From contig JBBCGI010000001.1 in the NCBI GenBank assembly GCA_037200975.1, forward strand, positions 248,001 to 312,000: 64,000 nucleotides of DNA, given 5' to 3'. The notes below the pieces were generated by a model. It had not been told where the DNA came from and did no database searches. It was given only the letters and a program-made list of their open reading frames with translations. The DNA is from Pseudomonadota bacterium. Lineage in GTDB: Bacteria; Pseudomonadota; Gammaproteobacteria; Steroidobacterales; Steroidobacteraceae. Both the position numbers and the translations under genes were made by a program. The number at the start of each line of letters is the position of its first letter. Position 1 is the first letter of the stretch. Positions 36,454 through 48,400 of this stretch are shown one piece after another.

Positions 36454-39400
36454 TCATTGCAGCGGCAGGACGAACCGGAAGCTGCCCGCGTCACCTTCCC
36501 GGATCTGCGATTCCTCGCGCGCATAGGACAAACCCATGGTGAAACCCGCCGCCGTCTCATACTGTAGACCCACCTCACCGACGAAGTGCGAGCGATCGAG
36601 ATCGGAACCGATTCGCATCGGCGACGCCGCACCCTGGTCGCCCGCAAGGCTCGCGCGCACCTTGGTGCTCGTCCCCGACAGGTATTGCATCAGGCCCACC
36701 CGCAGGAAGGTCCGCAGCGACGCGCCGCTGCCGAACGTCGCGCTGTATCGCCCCGCGATCGCCGGCTCCGCCCACAGGTGAGTCTCCGAACCGCTGTCGA
36801 TGACCGCGTTCTGCACATCGGCACCCCGCTCGGTCATGCTTCCATGGCGCAGCATCGACGTGCCGATGCTCAACGAAGGCTGCAACGTGAAGCCGTTCGC
36901 GGCGATGTTGTACGTGTAGTCGAGCACATTGCTCAGGAAGTACACGTCACGCTCGCCGCGCGCTTCACGCAGCCCGGTGACGCCTAACCACCGCGAGACC
37001 GACTCCGTCTGGCTGCCCAGCGAAAGCGTCGCGCCGACCGAACTCGCGCCGAACGCGCGGCGCGCGCTGCCACCCAGCTGGGTGAAGTTGCCCTCCGCAG
37101 TCCACAACCCGTCGTATCCGGAACCGCGATGATCCTCGAAATCGACACCGACTCCGATCGTCCAGCCACCATCGAGCGGCCTCTGCACACCCGTTGATAT
37201 GCTGGAGCCGCTGTCCTTCGCGGCCGGGAATCCCGCGCGTGTGTCGCGCGTGGAGGGATTGTCGTCGTAACGCGCCCACACGCAGCCGGTCTCGTCGCCG
37301 GCGGTCTCGCCGATCGACAACGTGCCGCAGTTCTGCAGGTTGCGCGAGAAACGCTGCACGCCCTTCAGTCCCAGCGCCTGTTGTTCGGCGTAGAACTCCG
37401 TGCCGAGCTGCGTGAGCATGTCGGCGTAGACGCCGAGATCGGTGGTGAGTACCGCGGCCGTGATGGTCTGTCCGAGCCCCTCGTCCGGTCCCAGGCGTTC
37501 CACCCGCCCCTGCACGCGGTTCAAGTACTCGCCCACCTCGCGGCGATTGCCGGTGAGGCCGTCCGCGTTGAAGTCGACGTCGTACGTCACCGCCAGGATG
37601 CGGTTTTCCAATGGACGCAGCCCGTACTTGATGACGATCGAGGGCTGCGCGTCGAGTATCACGCCGCGATCGATGACACCGCCGGCGGTCACGAACACCG
37701 GCATCTCGGTCAGGCCCGGGCGGATGTTGTGCACGTTCAGCAGCGAGATCCGCAGCCCTCCGGCGACATCGGCCATGCCACTGGCGAAGACCGCATCGTG
37801 GATCCCGGAGGTGAAATCCATCTCGAAGTCCGCCAGCGCCCCGGAAGTCTGCCGGTAGCTGCCGTTCAGGTAAGTCCGCACCGCCAGCTGCTCCGCACCC
37901 GGGGCGATCGTGCCGTTGTTGACCAGGTAGTTTGCCGGCGCGCCGAGGTTGATCGTGTCGCCCGAATACAGGAATGCCCCGGCGTTGTTGGCGAATCCGT
38001 TGGCGCCGCCTCCCAGGTCGATGTTGCCCATGACGGCGCCGAAGTTGTCGATGAAATCCCCGCCCGCGCCACCGCGGAAGGCAAAGCCCTGGGGGCCCGA
38101 CAACGTACGCACGAGACCGCGGTTGGTGAAGCGATTCACCGCGCCGCCATCGAAGTGCACGGCCACGCCGTCCTCGCCGCCCACGACTTGTTTGCCGGCC
38201 GCGAGTGCCGCCGTGATATTGCCGCCCAGCCCATCAGCGCCTGCGCTCTGCGCAAACAAGGCCGTCGAGGAATCACCCAGCGCGGCAATATCGCCGTTGA
38301 GCTCGAGATCGATGGCACCGGCCGTACCCGCGCCGCCCGCGCTCGCCGCGAAGGCCCCGTCGACGTATCCGCCGCCGCCGCCGACACTCTGGGCGAACAG
38401 GCTGTAGGTGCAATCGCCCAGCGTGGCGATCGTGCCGTTCTGCTCGAACGAGATGTTGCCGCCGTTGCCGATGTTGTCGGACGACAACGTCACGCCCGGC
38501 GCATCCGCATCTGTGAACACGGCGCTGCCGCCGCCGCCGATGGACTGCAGGAATACGCCGTGCGAACGCGTGCCCGCGGTGGTGACGTCCCCGGTGTTGA
38601 TCACCGCGAGATTGCCACCATCGCCGCTCGCGCCATGCGAACCGCCGAGCGTGACGGCCAGCCCGTCGACGCCCAGCACGCTCGCGACACCGCCGCCGGC
38701 GCCCACGCTCTGGAAGATCATGCCCAGCGCGTTGTCGCCCGTGGTCCCGATGTTGCCCGCCAGGTCGAGCCCGACGTTGCCGCCCTTGAGCAAACTACCG
38801 CCCGAGCTGCCGAAGCTGAGCTGGGGCACGTTCGCCGCAACCGCCTGGGCCTGCGGCTGCGCGCTGCCACCGTCCGCGAAGCGCAGCTTGTCGCCGCGCG
38901 TCCGCTGCTTGCCGGCCTCCGCCGTGCCGCCGCTCTCCATCAGGCTCAAACTACCGCCGCCGCCGCCGATGCTCTGGAACAACCCGCCGTGCGCGGCGTT
39001 GCCCTGCGTCGCGACCGAGCCGTTCTGCGTGTGTTCGATGTCGCCGCCTTCCTCGTTGTCGCCGTCCTGGCCGCCCAACGTGAGCTGGGTCGCCCCGATG
39101 GATCCATGTTCGGAGGACAGATCGAGATTGGCGCGGCCGCCGCCGCCGCCGATCGACTGCACCAGCGCGCCGGGCGTGTTGTCGCCCTCGGTGATGAGGT
39201 TGCCGTCGTGCGAGGACTCGATGTCTCCGCCGCGGTTGTTGGTGCCCGACACGCCGCCGAGGCGGCCCCGGATCGCGACGTCGTCCGCGCTGCCGGCCGT
39301 GTCGTTGAGCGCGAGCGTCAGGTCGAACGTGCCGCCACCGCCGCCGATGGCCTGCACCGCGTTCGCCGCGCCGTTGTTGCCGGCCACACCGAACGTGCCC

Positions 39401-42400
39401 GTGTAGTTGAGCGTGACGCGGCCCGCGTCGGAGTTCTGCTGATGGTCGCCACCGCCGCCGAACACCAGGACCGTGTCGGTGGTCGTGCCGCTGGGCAGCG
39501 GAATGCCTTCGTAGATTTCATCGGGTACGCCGGGCAGGCTCGTGACGCCGTTGAAATCGAGCGCCAGGTGTCCACCGCCGCCGTTGATGCTTTCGGCCAC
39601 CACGGCCTGCGAGTTCGCGCCGAGCACGGTGATGTCGCCCGAGTGATTCACGGTGACATGGCCACCGAGGCCGCCCACACCGCCGCGCCCGCCGAACAAC
39701 GCCGACATCGTGCCGGCGATGACCGAAGTCGCGGGATTCGTCGAAGCGCCGAAGCCGATGCCGGCGTTGCCGCCGCCACCGCCGATCGACTGCGCGAAGA
39801 TGCCGTGCGCGTGCGCGCCGCGCGTGACGATGCGCCCGGTGTTGTCGACCGTCACGTCGCCCGCATCGTCGCCGTCGCCGCCCGCGCCGCCGAGGACCAG
39901 CAGCGCTTCATTCGCCACGTCGCCCGCGGCCAGCACGGCGTTCGCCGCGAGCACCAGGCCGCCGTTGCCGCCGCCACCGCCGATCGACTGCGCGAAGATG
40001 CCGTGCGCGTCGTCGCCCGAGGTGTCGATCACCGAATCGTTGGTGACGTGCACGTTGCCCGCCGCGGCGCCGACGCCGCCATCGCCGCCGACCAGCAGGT
40101 CGACCAGCGTGACGTTGCCGCGATTCGACGCGCCCGCATTGGCGTTGAGGATCGAACTACCGTTGCCGCCGCCACCGCCCACGCTCTGCGCGAAGATGCC
40201 GCGCGCCGCGCGGCCCTGCGTGACGATGACGCCGCTGTTCTCGACGCCCGCCTGCGCGCGGTTGGTGACGGTGACGTCGCCACCGGTGCCACCCTCGCCA
40301 CCATCGCCGCCCAGCGTCATGTTGAGCCGCGTCGAGCTCTGGTTGGAACCGATGTCCTGCACGCCGAGATCGAGGATCAACCCGGCGTCGCCGCCCTTGC
40401 CGCCGATGCTCGTGGCACGGATGCCATCCGATTCCTCGCCGTGCGTTTCGATCACGCCTTCGTTGGTCACGGTGACCGCATCGCTGGTGCCGCCGATGCC
40501 GCCTGTGCCGCCCACGTTCAGCGACAGGGCGCGCGTGGTCTCGCCGCTGCTCTGGCCGAACTTCATGATGGCGCCGCCGACGCCACCACCGCCGCCGGTG
40601 GATTGCGCGTAGATGCCGAACGCGTGCCGGCCGGTGGTGAGGATATTGCCGGTGTTCAGGACGTCGACGGTGCTCGCGGTCGAGCCCTCGCCGCCGTCGC
40701 CGCCCATGGTCAGCGAGAAGGAATTTCCGCCCGTGCCGCCGCCGGATTCGAGATCCACCGACGCCGCGTAGCCGCCCATGCCGCCGCCGCCGCCGATGCT
40801 CTGCGCGAAGATGCCGTGCGCCTGGTCGCCGCTGGTCTCGAGCGTGGCCGCGTTGTCCACCAGCACCGCGCCCGCGGTGCCGCCGAGGCCGCCGCTGCCG
40901 CCGACGCCGATCTGGATCTGGTTGGAGGCCGCGACCGCCGGCTGACGCTCGATTGCGCCGCCATTGCCGCCGCCGCCACCCACGCTCTGCGCGCGGATGG
41001 CTTCCGCGTTCGTACCCTGCGTGACGATGCTGCCCGCCGCATGCACCTCGACGTCGCCCGCGACGCCGCCGCTGCCGCCTTCGATGCCGACTTCGAGCGA
41101 CACCGCGCGATCCTGGCCCTTGCCGCCGCCGCCGTCGCTGGCGAGCTCGATGGAGCTCGAGCTGCTCTCGCCGCCGCCCTTGCCCACGCTCTGCGCGAGC
41201 AGCCCGGTCGAACCTTCACCGGCGGTAGCTAGTCTGCCGTCCGAGCTCACCCAGACGTCGCCACCGGTGCCGCCGGTGCCGCCCTTGCGGCCGAGCGCGA
41301 TGTCGAGTCCCTTGTTCGCATCGGGGCTGGTCACCAAATCCATGCCCGTGTCACCGCCGCCGCCGCCCACGCTTTGCGCGAACAGCGCGATCGACTTGGT
41401 GCCGAGCGTGGTGATGTCGCCGGTGTGATCGACGTGCACCAGGCCGCCGTCGCCGCCCGGCCCTGCCTCACCGCCGATCGCGATGTTCACCGCGGTGGCG
41501 TCGGGATTGCGCCCGTAGCCGATGTTGTAGGTCGCGCTGCCGCCGCCGCCGCCCACCGACTGCGCCAGCATGCCGGTGCTGTGGTCACCGCGCGTGACGA
41601 TGTCGCCGACGTTGATGACGTCGACCTGTTTGCCGTCGCCCGGGGATGCGCCACTGCCACCCACGCCGATGTTCACGGCGCGGTTGTTCTGCCCGCTGGC
41701 GCTCAGCATGAAGTTCATGCCGGCATTGCCGCCGCCGCCACCGATGGATTGCGCGGTGAGGCCGGAAGCATTGTTGCCGTAGGTGTCGATGAGGCTCTCC
41801 GCCAGCTGACCACGCCGCACGAACACCTCTCCGCCATCGCCGCCACCGCTGCCGCTGCCGCCGACTCCGGCCAGCAGCGTGGAACCCATCGGCGCGATCA
41901 CGCCGGTGATGTTCATGCCGCCGTTGCCGCCGCCGCCGCCGATGCTCTGCACCAGCACGCCGCTGGCGCGTTCACGATTCGCGGTCGCTTCGAACTGCGC
42001 GTCGTTGAGATCGAACGCCGCGTTCGCGTCGCGCCCATCGACGCTCACGTGACCGTCGCTCACCAGCGTCACACGCTGCGCGTTCGCGCCCGTACCGCCC
42101 GATCCGCCCACGCCGATCGAGCCGGCGTAGCCCGTGCCGCGCGCGATGTTGCCCGACACGTTCATGCCGCCGGTGCCGCCGCCGCCGGCGACGCTCTGCG
42201 CCAGCACACCAATCGAATCGTTGCCCTGCACCGTGACGTTGCCGCGCTGGGTTGCGACCACGATGTCGCTCACATTGCCGGCGCCGCCGAAGCCACCGAG
42301 GCCCAGCACCAGCGAAGGCGTCGAGGTCTGGCTGCCGCCCTGGATGCCGCCGCTGATGTTGATGCCGCCGTTGCCGCCACCGCCGCCGATCGACTGCGCA

Positions 42401-45400
42401 AAAAATCCGATCGCGCCCGCGCCCACCGCGCTGATGTCGGTGTTGGCCGTGGCCGTGACCGCGCGTGCGACACCGCCGTCGCCACCGAAGCCGCCGACAC
42501 CGGCGGTGATCACGCCGTCCATCGCGATGCCGCCGGACACGTTCATGCCACCGTTGCCGCCGCCCCCGCCGACCGACTGCGCGCCGACGCCGAAGCGATG
42601 GTCGCCGACCGACTGCACGCGCGCCGCGTTCACCGTGAGGTTCACCGCACCTGCATCGCCGCCGCTGCCGCCGAAACCGCCGAGTCCGAGATTCAACGTG
42701 TGCGACTGGCCATTGTTGGAATTGTCGAAGGCGATGCCGGCCGAAATATTGATGCCGCCGTTACCGCCGGCGCCGCCGATGCTTTGCGCGAGCACGCCGT
42801 TCGAGCCGTCGCTGATCGTCCGCTGCAGCGTGTCTTCCACGAGGGCGTAGTTGAGCGCGCCGAAGCCGGTCGCGAGCACATCGCCGGTGACGTTCGCCGT
42901 CACGGTGTTGGCCGCGCCGCCGCCGCCACCGAATCCGCCGATGCCGAGCGTCGCCGCGATCGCATTGCCGCTGCTCGAGGCGGACAACGCGCCGGAGACA
43001 TTCATGCCGCCGTTGCCGCCACCGCCGCCGATGGACTGCGCCACGACGCCGTCGGATCCCGCGCCCGACGTGGTAGTGAGGCCGGTGCGCGTGAGGGCGA
43101 CCGTTTCGGCCGAACCGCCGCCGCCGCCGAAGCCACCCACGCCCACGGAAACAGCGCCGCCCGCTTCCTTCGTCAGCGCGACGGATTCCGAGAAATTCAT
43201 GCCGCCATTGCCGCCGCCGCCGCCGACGCTCTGCGCCAGCACACCCGTGGAGCGTGCACCCAGCGTCTGCACGGCGCCGGTCACATCTCCTGCGACCTTG
43301 AATCCGTTGCCGGGCGTGCCGCCCGATCCGCCGAGGCCCACCGACAAGGCGCCCGCGCCGTTCTTTCCCAGCGACACCGCGCCGGAAACATTCATCGCGC
43401 CGTTGCCGCCGCCGCCACCGACGGACTGCATCAACACGCCGAACGAATCGTCGCCGAGCGTCGCCACGTCGGCGCTGATGCCGCCCGTGACCTGGCCGCC
43501 GTTGCCACCCGCGCCGCCCTTGCCGCCGATGCCGACGCTGAGCGAGCCGGCATTGCTGGCCGCGCCCGCGAGTGTGCCGACGACATTGATGCTGCCATTA
43601 CCACCGCCGCCGCCGACCGATTGATACAACACGCCGTGGGACTGGTCGCCCTCGGTGACGATCGTGCCGCTGGTTATCGACGCGCCGATCGTGCCGCCAT
43701 CACCTGCGCCGCCGCCGGCCGCGCCCACGCCGATCGCGACCGCGCCGCCGCTGCTGCCGGACAACGCCACCGCGCCGGTCACGTTGATCGAACTATTGCC
43801 GCCGCCACCGCCCAGGCTCTGCACGGTGACGCCGGTCGACTGCGCGCCGCGTGTGTGTACGTTGCTGTCGATGGTCGCATTCGCGCCGCCGCCGTTGCCG
43901 CCACCGCCGCCGGCGCCACCGACACCGACCGACACCGCGCCGCCGGTGCTGCCCGAGGCCGAGAGACCTTCGGTGGCATTCAGGCCGCCATTGCCGCCGC
44001 CGCCGCCCACGCTCTGCACGAGCACGCCGCCGGAGTTTTCGCCCGCCGTCGAAACATCGCCATCGAGAATCAGGGTAGCTAGATCCGCAGTACCGGCACC
44101 GCCGCCCGCGGCGCCGACACCCACCGCCACCGCGCCAGTCTGGTCGCCGCCCGCGGCCACCGCGCCCGTGACATTCAGCGCGCCATTACCACCGCCGCCG
44201 CCGAGACTCTGCGCCACGACGCCGATCGAATTGTTGCCCGTCGTGGTGGCATTGCCGGTAAGCGTTGCCACCACGGTCGACGCGTTGCCGCCGCCACCGC
44301 CGGAACCGCCGACGCCGACCGCGACCGCGCCGCCGCTGCCGCCCGAGCCGGACACCGCACCGACGACATTCATGCCGCCGTTGCCGCCGCCGCCGCCCAG
44401 CGACTGCGCGAAGAAGCCATGCGAGTTGTCGCCTTCGGTGACGACGCCGCCCGTGACGTGCGCGATGACGCCCAAGCCATTGCCGGCCCCACCGCCCGAA
44501 CCGCCGACGCCCACCGACACGGCGCCCGCTGTCGAGCCACTGCCGCTCAGCGTACCCGTGACGTTCATGCCGCCATTGCCGCCGCCGCCGCCGAGACTCT
44601 GGGCCGTGATGCCAGCGGAATTGTCGCCACGCGTGTGCACCAGGCCCGTGACCGTCGCATCGACTGCGCCACCGTTGCCGCCGCCGCCCGCGGCACCGCC
44701 GACGCCGATGGCCACCGAGCCGGCCGTACCGCCGCTGGCACTGACCGCGCCGCTGATGTTCATGCCGCCGTTGCCGCCGCCACCGCCCAGCGCCTGCGCG
44801 AGGATGCCGCCGGAATTCGTGCCCACCGTGTCGACGTTGCCCGTGACGTGCAGGGTAGTTAGCGCGGCATTACCCGCGCCCGCGCCCGAGCCGCCGACAC
44901 CGAGCGCGATCGAACCCGCGCCATTGCCCGACGCCGTGACCGTGCCGGTCACGTTCATGCCGCCGTTGCCGCCGCTGCCGCCGAGACTCTGCGCGATGAT
45001 GGCCGTCGCATTCGTGCCGCGCGTGACGGCGCTGCCGTTGAGCGTGGCATTGACTATCGAGCCATTGCCGCCCATTCCGCCGCCGCCGCCGATGCCGACG
45101 GATACGCCGGCGGCGCCGCCCCCGGCACCCGTGAGCGTGCCCGTCACGTTCATGCCGCCGTTGCCGCCCGCGCCGCCGATGCTCTGCACGATGAAGGCGT
45201 TGGAGCCCTGACCCGTCGTATCGATGTTGCCGTTGACGACCGCCGTGGCGAGGTTGCCGTTGCTCGCGGTGCCCGCGTCGCCGCCGACACCCACGCTCAC
45301 GCCGCCCGAGCCGCCGCCGGAACCCGTGACCGTGCCCGAGACGTTCATGCCGCCGTTGCCGCCACCGCCGCCGATGCTCTGCACCACGATCGCATCCGCA

Positions 45401-48400
45401 TCCATGCCCTGCGTCAGCGCGTCGCCATCCACGGTGACGTTGACGGTTTCCGCGTGGCCGCCCTTGCCGCCCGCGCCGCCGACGCCGATGGCCGCGGCGC
45501 CCGAGCCGCCGCCGGCGCCATTGATCGAGCCGGAAATATTGAAGCCGCCGTTACCGCCGCGTCCGCCCACGGACTGCGCGACCAGGCCGGTCGAGCGATC
45601 GCCAAGCGTAGTTAGGTCGCCGGTGAGATGCGCGATCACCTTGCCACCCACGCCGCCGTCGCCACCCGCGCCGCCCACGCCGACCGAGGCCGCGGCGCTC
45701 GCGCCGCCCGCACCCGTGACCGCGCCCGCCACGGTGAAACCACCCGTGCCGCCACCGCCGCCGATGCCCTGCAGCACCGCACCGAACGAATCGTCGCCTT
45801 CGGTGCGGATGTCGCCCGTGTACTGCGCGTCGACGATGCCGGCCTTGCCGCCCTTGCCACCGTCACCGCCGATCGAAACCGAGGCCGCGCCGGCCGTGCC
45901 GCCGGCACCCGCCGCCGTCAATGTGATGGCGAAGCCGCCGGTGCCGCCACCGCCGCCCACCGACTGCGCGACGATGCCGTCCGACTGCCCGCCGGTAGTT
46001 AGAATGCTGCCGCCCGAGCGCAACGTGACGTTGCCGCCCTCGCCGCCGTCGCCGCCACGACCGCCGATGCCGGCCGCCAACGCCACGCCCGCGGCATCGC
46101 CGCCCGCGCCCGCGAATGAGATGGCAAAGCCGCCGTTGCCACCGCTGCCGCCGACCGACTGTGCGACCACGCCGTCCGCGTCGGTGCCCTCGGTGACGAT
46201 GCTCGTGTTGCCATTGAGCGTGACGGTGCTGGCGTTGCCGCCCGCGCCACCCTTGCCGCCGACCGACAGCGACGAGGCCGCGGTGTAACCAATGGACGCG
46301 GTCGCGGCGAAACCGCCGTTGCCGCCGCCGCCGCCGACGCTCTGCGCCAGGATGCCCTTCGCGCGATCGCCGAGCGTGTGGATGGTGGGCGTGACGCCCG
46401 CGGTCGGATTCGCGTTGATGGTGACCGTGTCGGCCTTGCCGCCGGCCGCGCCGGCGCCGCCGATCGCGGTGCCCGTGAAGATGCCGAGCGCGGTCGAGCT
46501 GCCGCCGTTGCCGCCGCCGCCGCCGATCGACTGCGCGAAGATGCCGTGCGAGTCGTTGCCGAGCGTCGTCAGATCGCGATTGTTGTTGATGACGACCTTG
46601 CCGCCATCACCGCCGCCGCTGCCCGAGCCGCCGACCGTGAGGAACGCGCCGCCGCTCGAGCCGCCGTTACCGCCGCCGCCGCCGATGCTCTGCGCCTCGA
46701 TCGCGCTCGACATGTTGCCGCGCGTGCTGATGATGCCGTTGTTGGTCACCGTCACCTGGCTCGCCAAACTACTGCCGGTGGCATTGCCGCCGATGGCGAT
46801 CAATCCGCCGCCGTCGCCACCGTTGCCGCCACCGCCACCGATGCTCTGCGCGAGGATGCCGCGCGCGAACGCGCCGGTCGGCAGGTTGCCGCCGGGAATC
46901 TGCACGTCGAGGCCGGTGCGGATGGTGCCGTTGTTGGTCACGTCGACGGTGAAGCCGTTGCCGCCGCCAGCGCCCGTGCCGCCCAGCGCGCCGATGCCGG
47001 CCGTGCTCGCGCCATTGCCGCCGCCGCCGCCAATGCTCTGCGCCACGATGCCGTCGGCGCCGCGCGCATGCGTGAGGATTTCGCCGCCGGCCTGGTTGTC
47101 GACGTGCACCGCGCCGCCGCTGCCGCCGGTCGCGCCGCTGCCGCCGAGCGCCACCGCGCCCGCGGAGTACGCGGCCGAGCCGCCGCCACCGCCGATGCTC
47201 TGCGCGACGATGCCCTTGGCATCGACGCCCAGCGTTTCGATCGTGCCCTTGTTGATCACGTCGACGGCATCGCCGCTGCCGCCGATGCCGCCCGAACCGC
47301 CGAGTGACACGCCGCCCGTGGCGCTGCCGCCCGCGCCGCCGCCGCCGCCGATGCTTTGCGCCAGCACGCCGTTGGCGCCTTGCCCACGCGTGCGGATAAG
47401 GCCGTCCGTGTCGTTGAGCACGTCGACTTCGCCGCCCTTGTTGATGAACAGCGGCTGGTTAGGATCCGTGGACGCGGTGCTGCTGCCGCCGATGGCCACG
47501 AGACCCGTGGCCGCGCCACCCGAACCGCCGCCACCGCCGATGCTCTGCACGAGCACTCCGTAGGCCAGCGTGCCGAAGGTATCGACCTGGCCGCGGTTGT
47601 TGGCGGTGGCGTGTCCGCCGTTGCCGCCGCTGTTGCCCGCGCCGCCGATCGCGACGACGCCGCCCGAATCGCCGCCGTTGCCGCCACCGCCGCCGATGCT
47701 TTGCGCGAGGATGCCGTACGAGGCATCGCCGATGGTGAGGATGGTGCCGCCCGCCAGGTTGTTAGCCGTGGCGATCCTGCCGTCGCCGCCGGCCCCGCCC
47801 GAGCCACCGACGGCCGAGATGCCGGAGGCCGAGCCGCCGTCGCCGCCGCCGCCGCCGACCGACTGCGCGTAGAGACCGATCGCGCTCGAACCCTGCGTGA
47901 TGATCACGCCGGTCGCGCCGTTGTTCGCGGTGGCCGTGCCGCCGTCACCGCCGCCGCTCGCGCCGCCGCCGAGAGCCGTGAGTCCCGACGCGTTGCCGCC
48001 GCTGCCGCCGGTGCCGCCGACGCTCTGCGCCATCACGCCGTGCGCGGCCTTGCCGCCGGTGGACACGCCGTTCACGGACGTGCCGGTGCTCACGTAGCCG
48101 TTGTTGGTCGCGGTGGCGTTGCCGCCGTTGCCGCCGAAGCTTGCGGACCCGGCATCGCCGACGATGCCGTAGCTGTCGCCGCCGTTGCCGCCGCCGCCGC
48201 CGATGCTCTGCGCGAACACGCCGATGGCGCTGTCACCGGTCGTGACGACACGGCCCGTAACGGTGTTGGTCGCCTCCGCGTTGCCCGCGAGCGCCGCCGG
48301 ACCGCCGCGTCCCGCACCCGCGAAGATATAACCATTGCCGCCGTCGCCGCCGAAGCCCGCGCGGCTCTGCACGTAGATGCCGTGCGCTTCCGCGCCCTCG

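Noticed and set aside
37381-44082. Long plus-strand open frames (1,283 and 902 codons) opposite the autotransporter gene
   Set aside because: They are mirror images of the glycine-repeat coding sequence: no stops arise because the repeat is GC-rich. Their translations are low-complexity Ala/Arg/Val/Asp strings with no start signal or domain.
38200-48400. CRISPR array, because of regularly spaced repeats
   Set aside because: The repeats are degenerate, translate in one frame as a beta-solenoid and vary in spacing; no cas genes are present.
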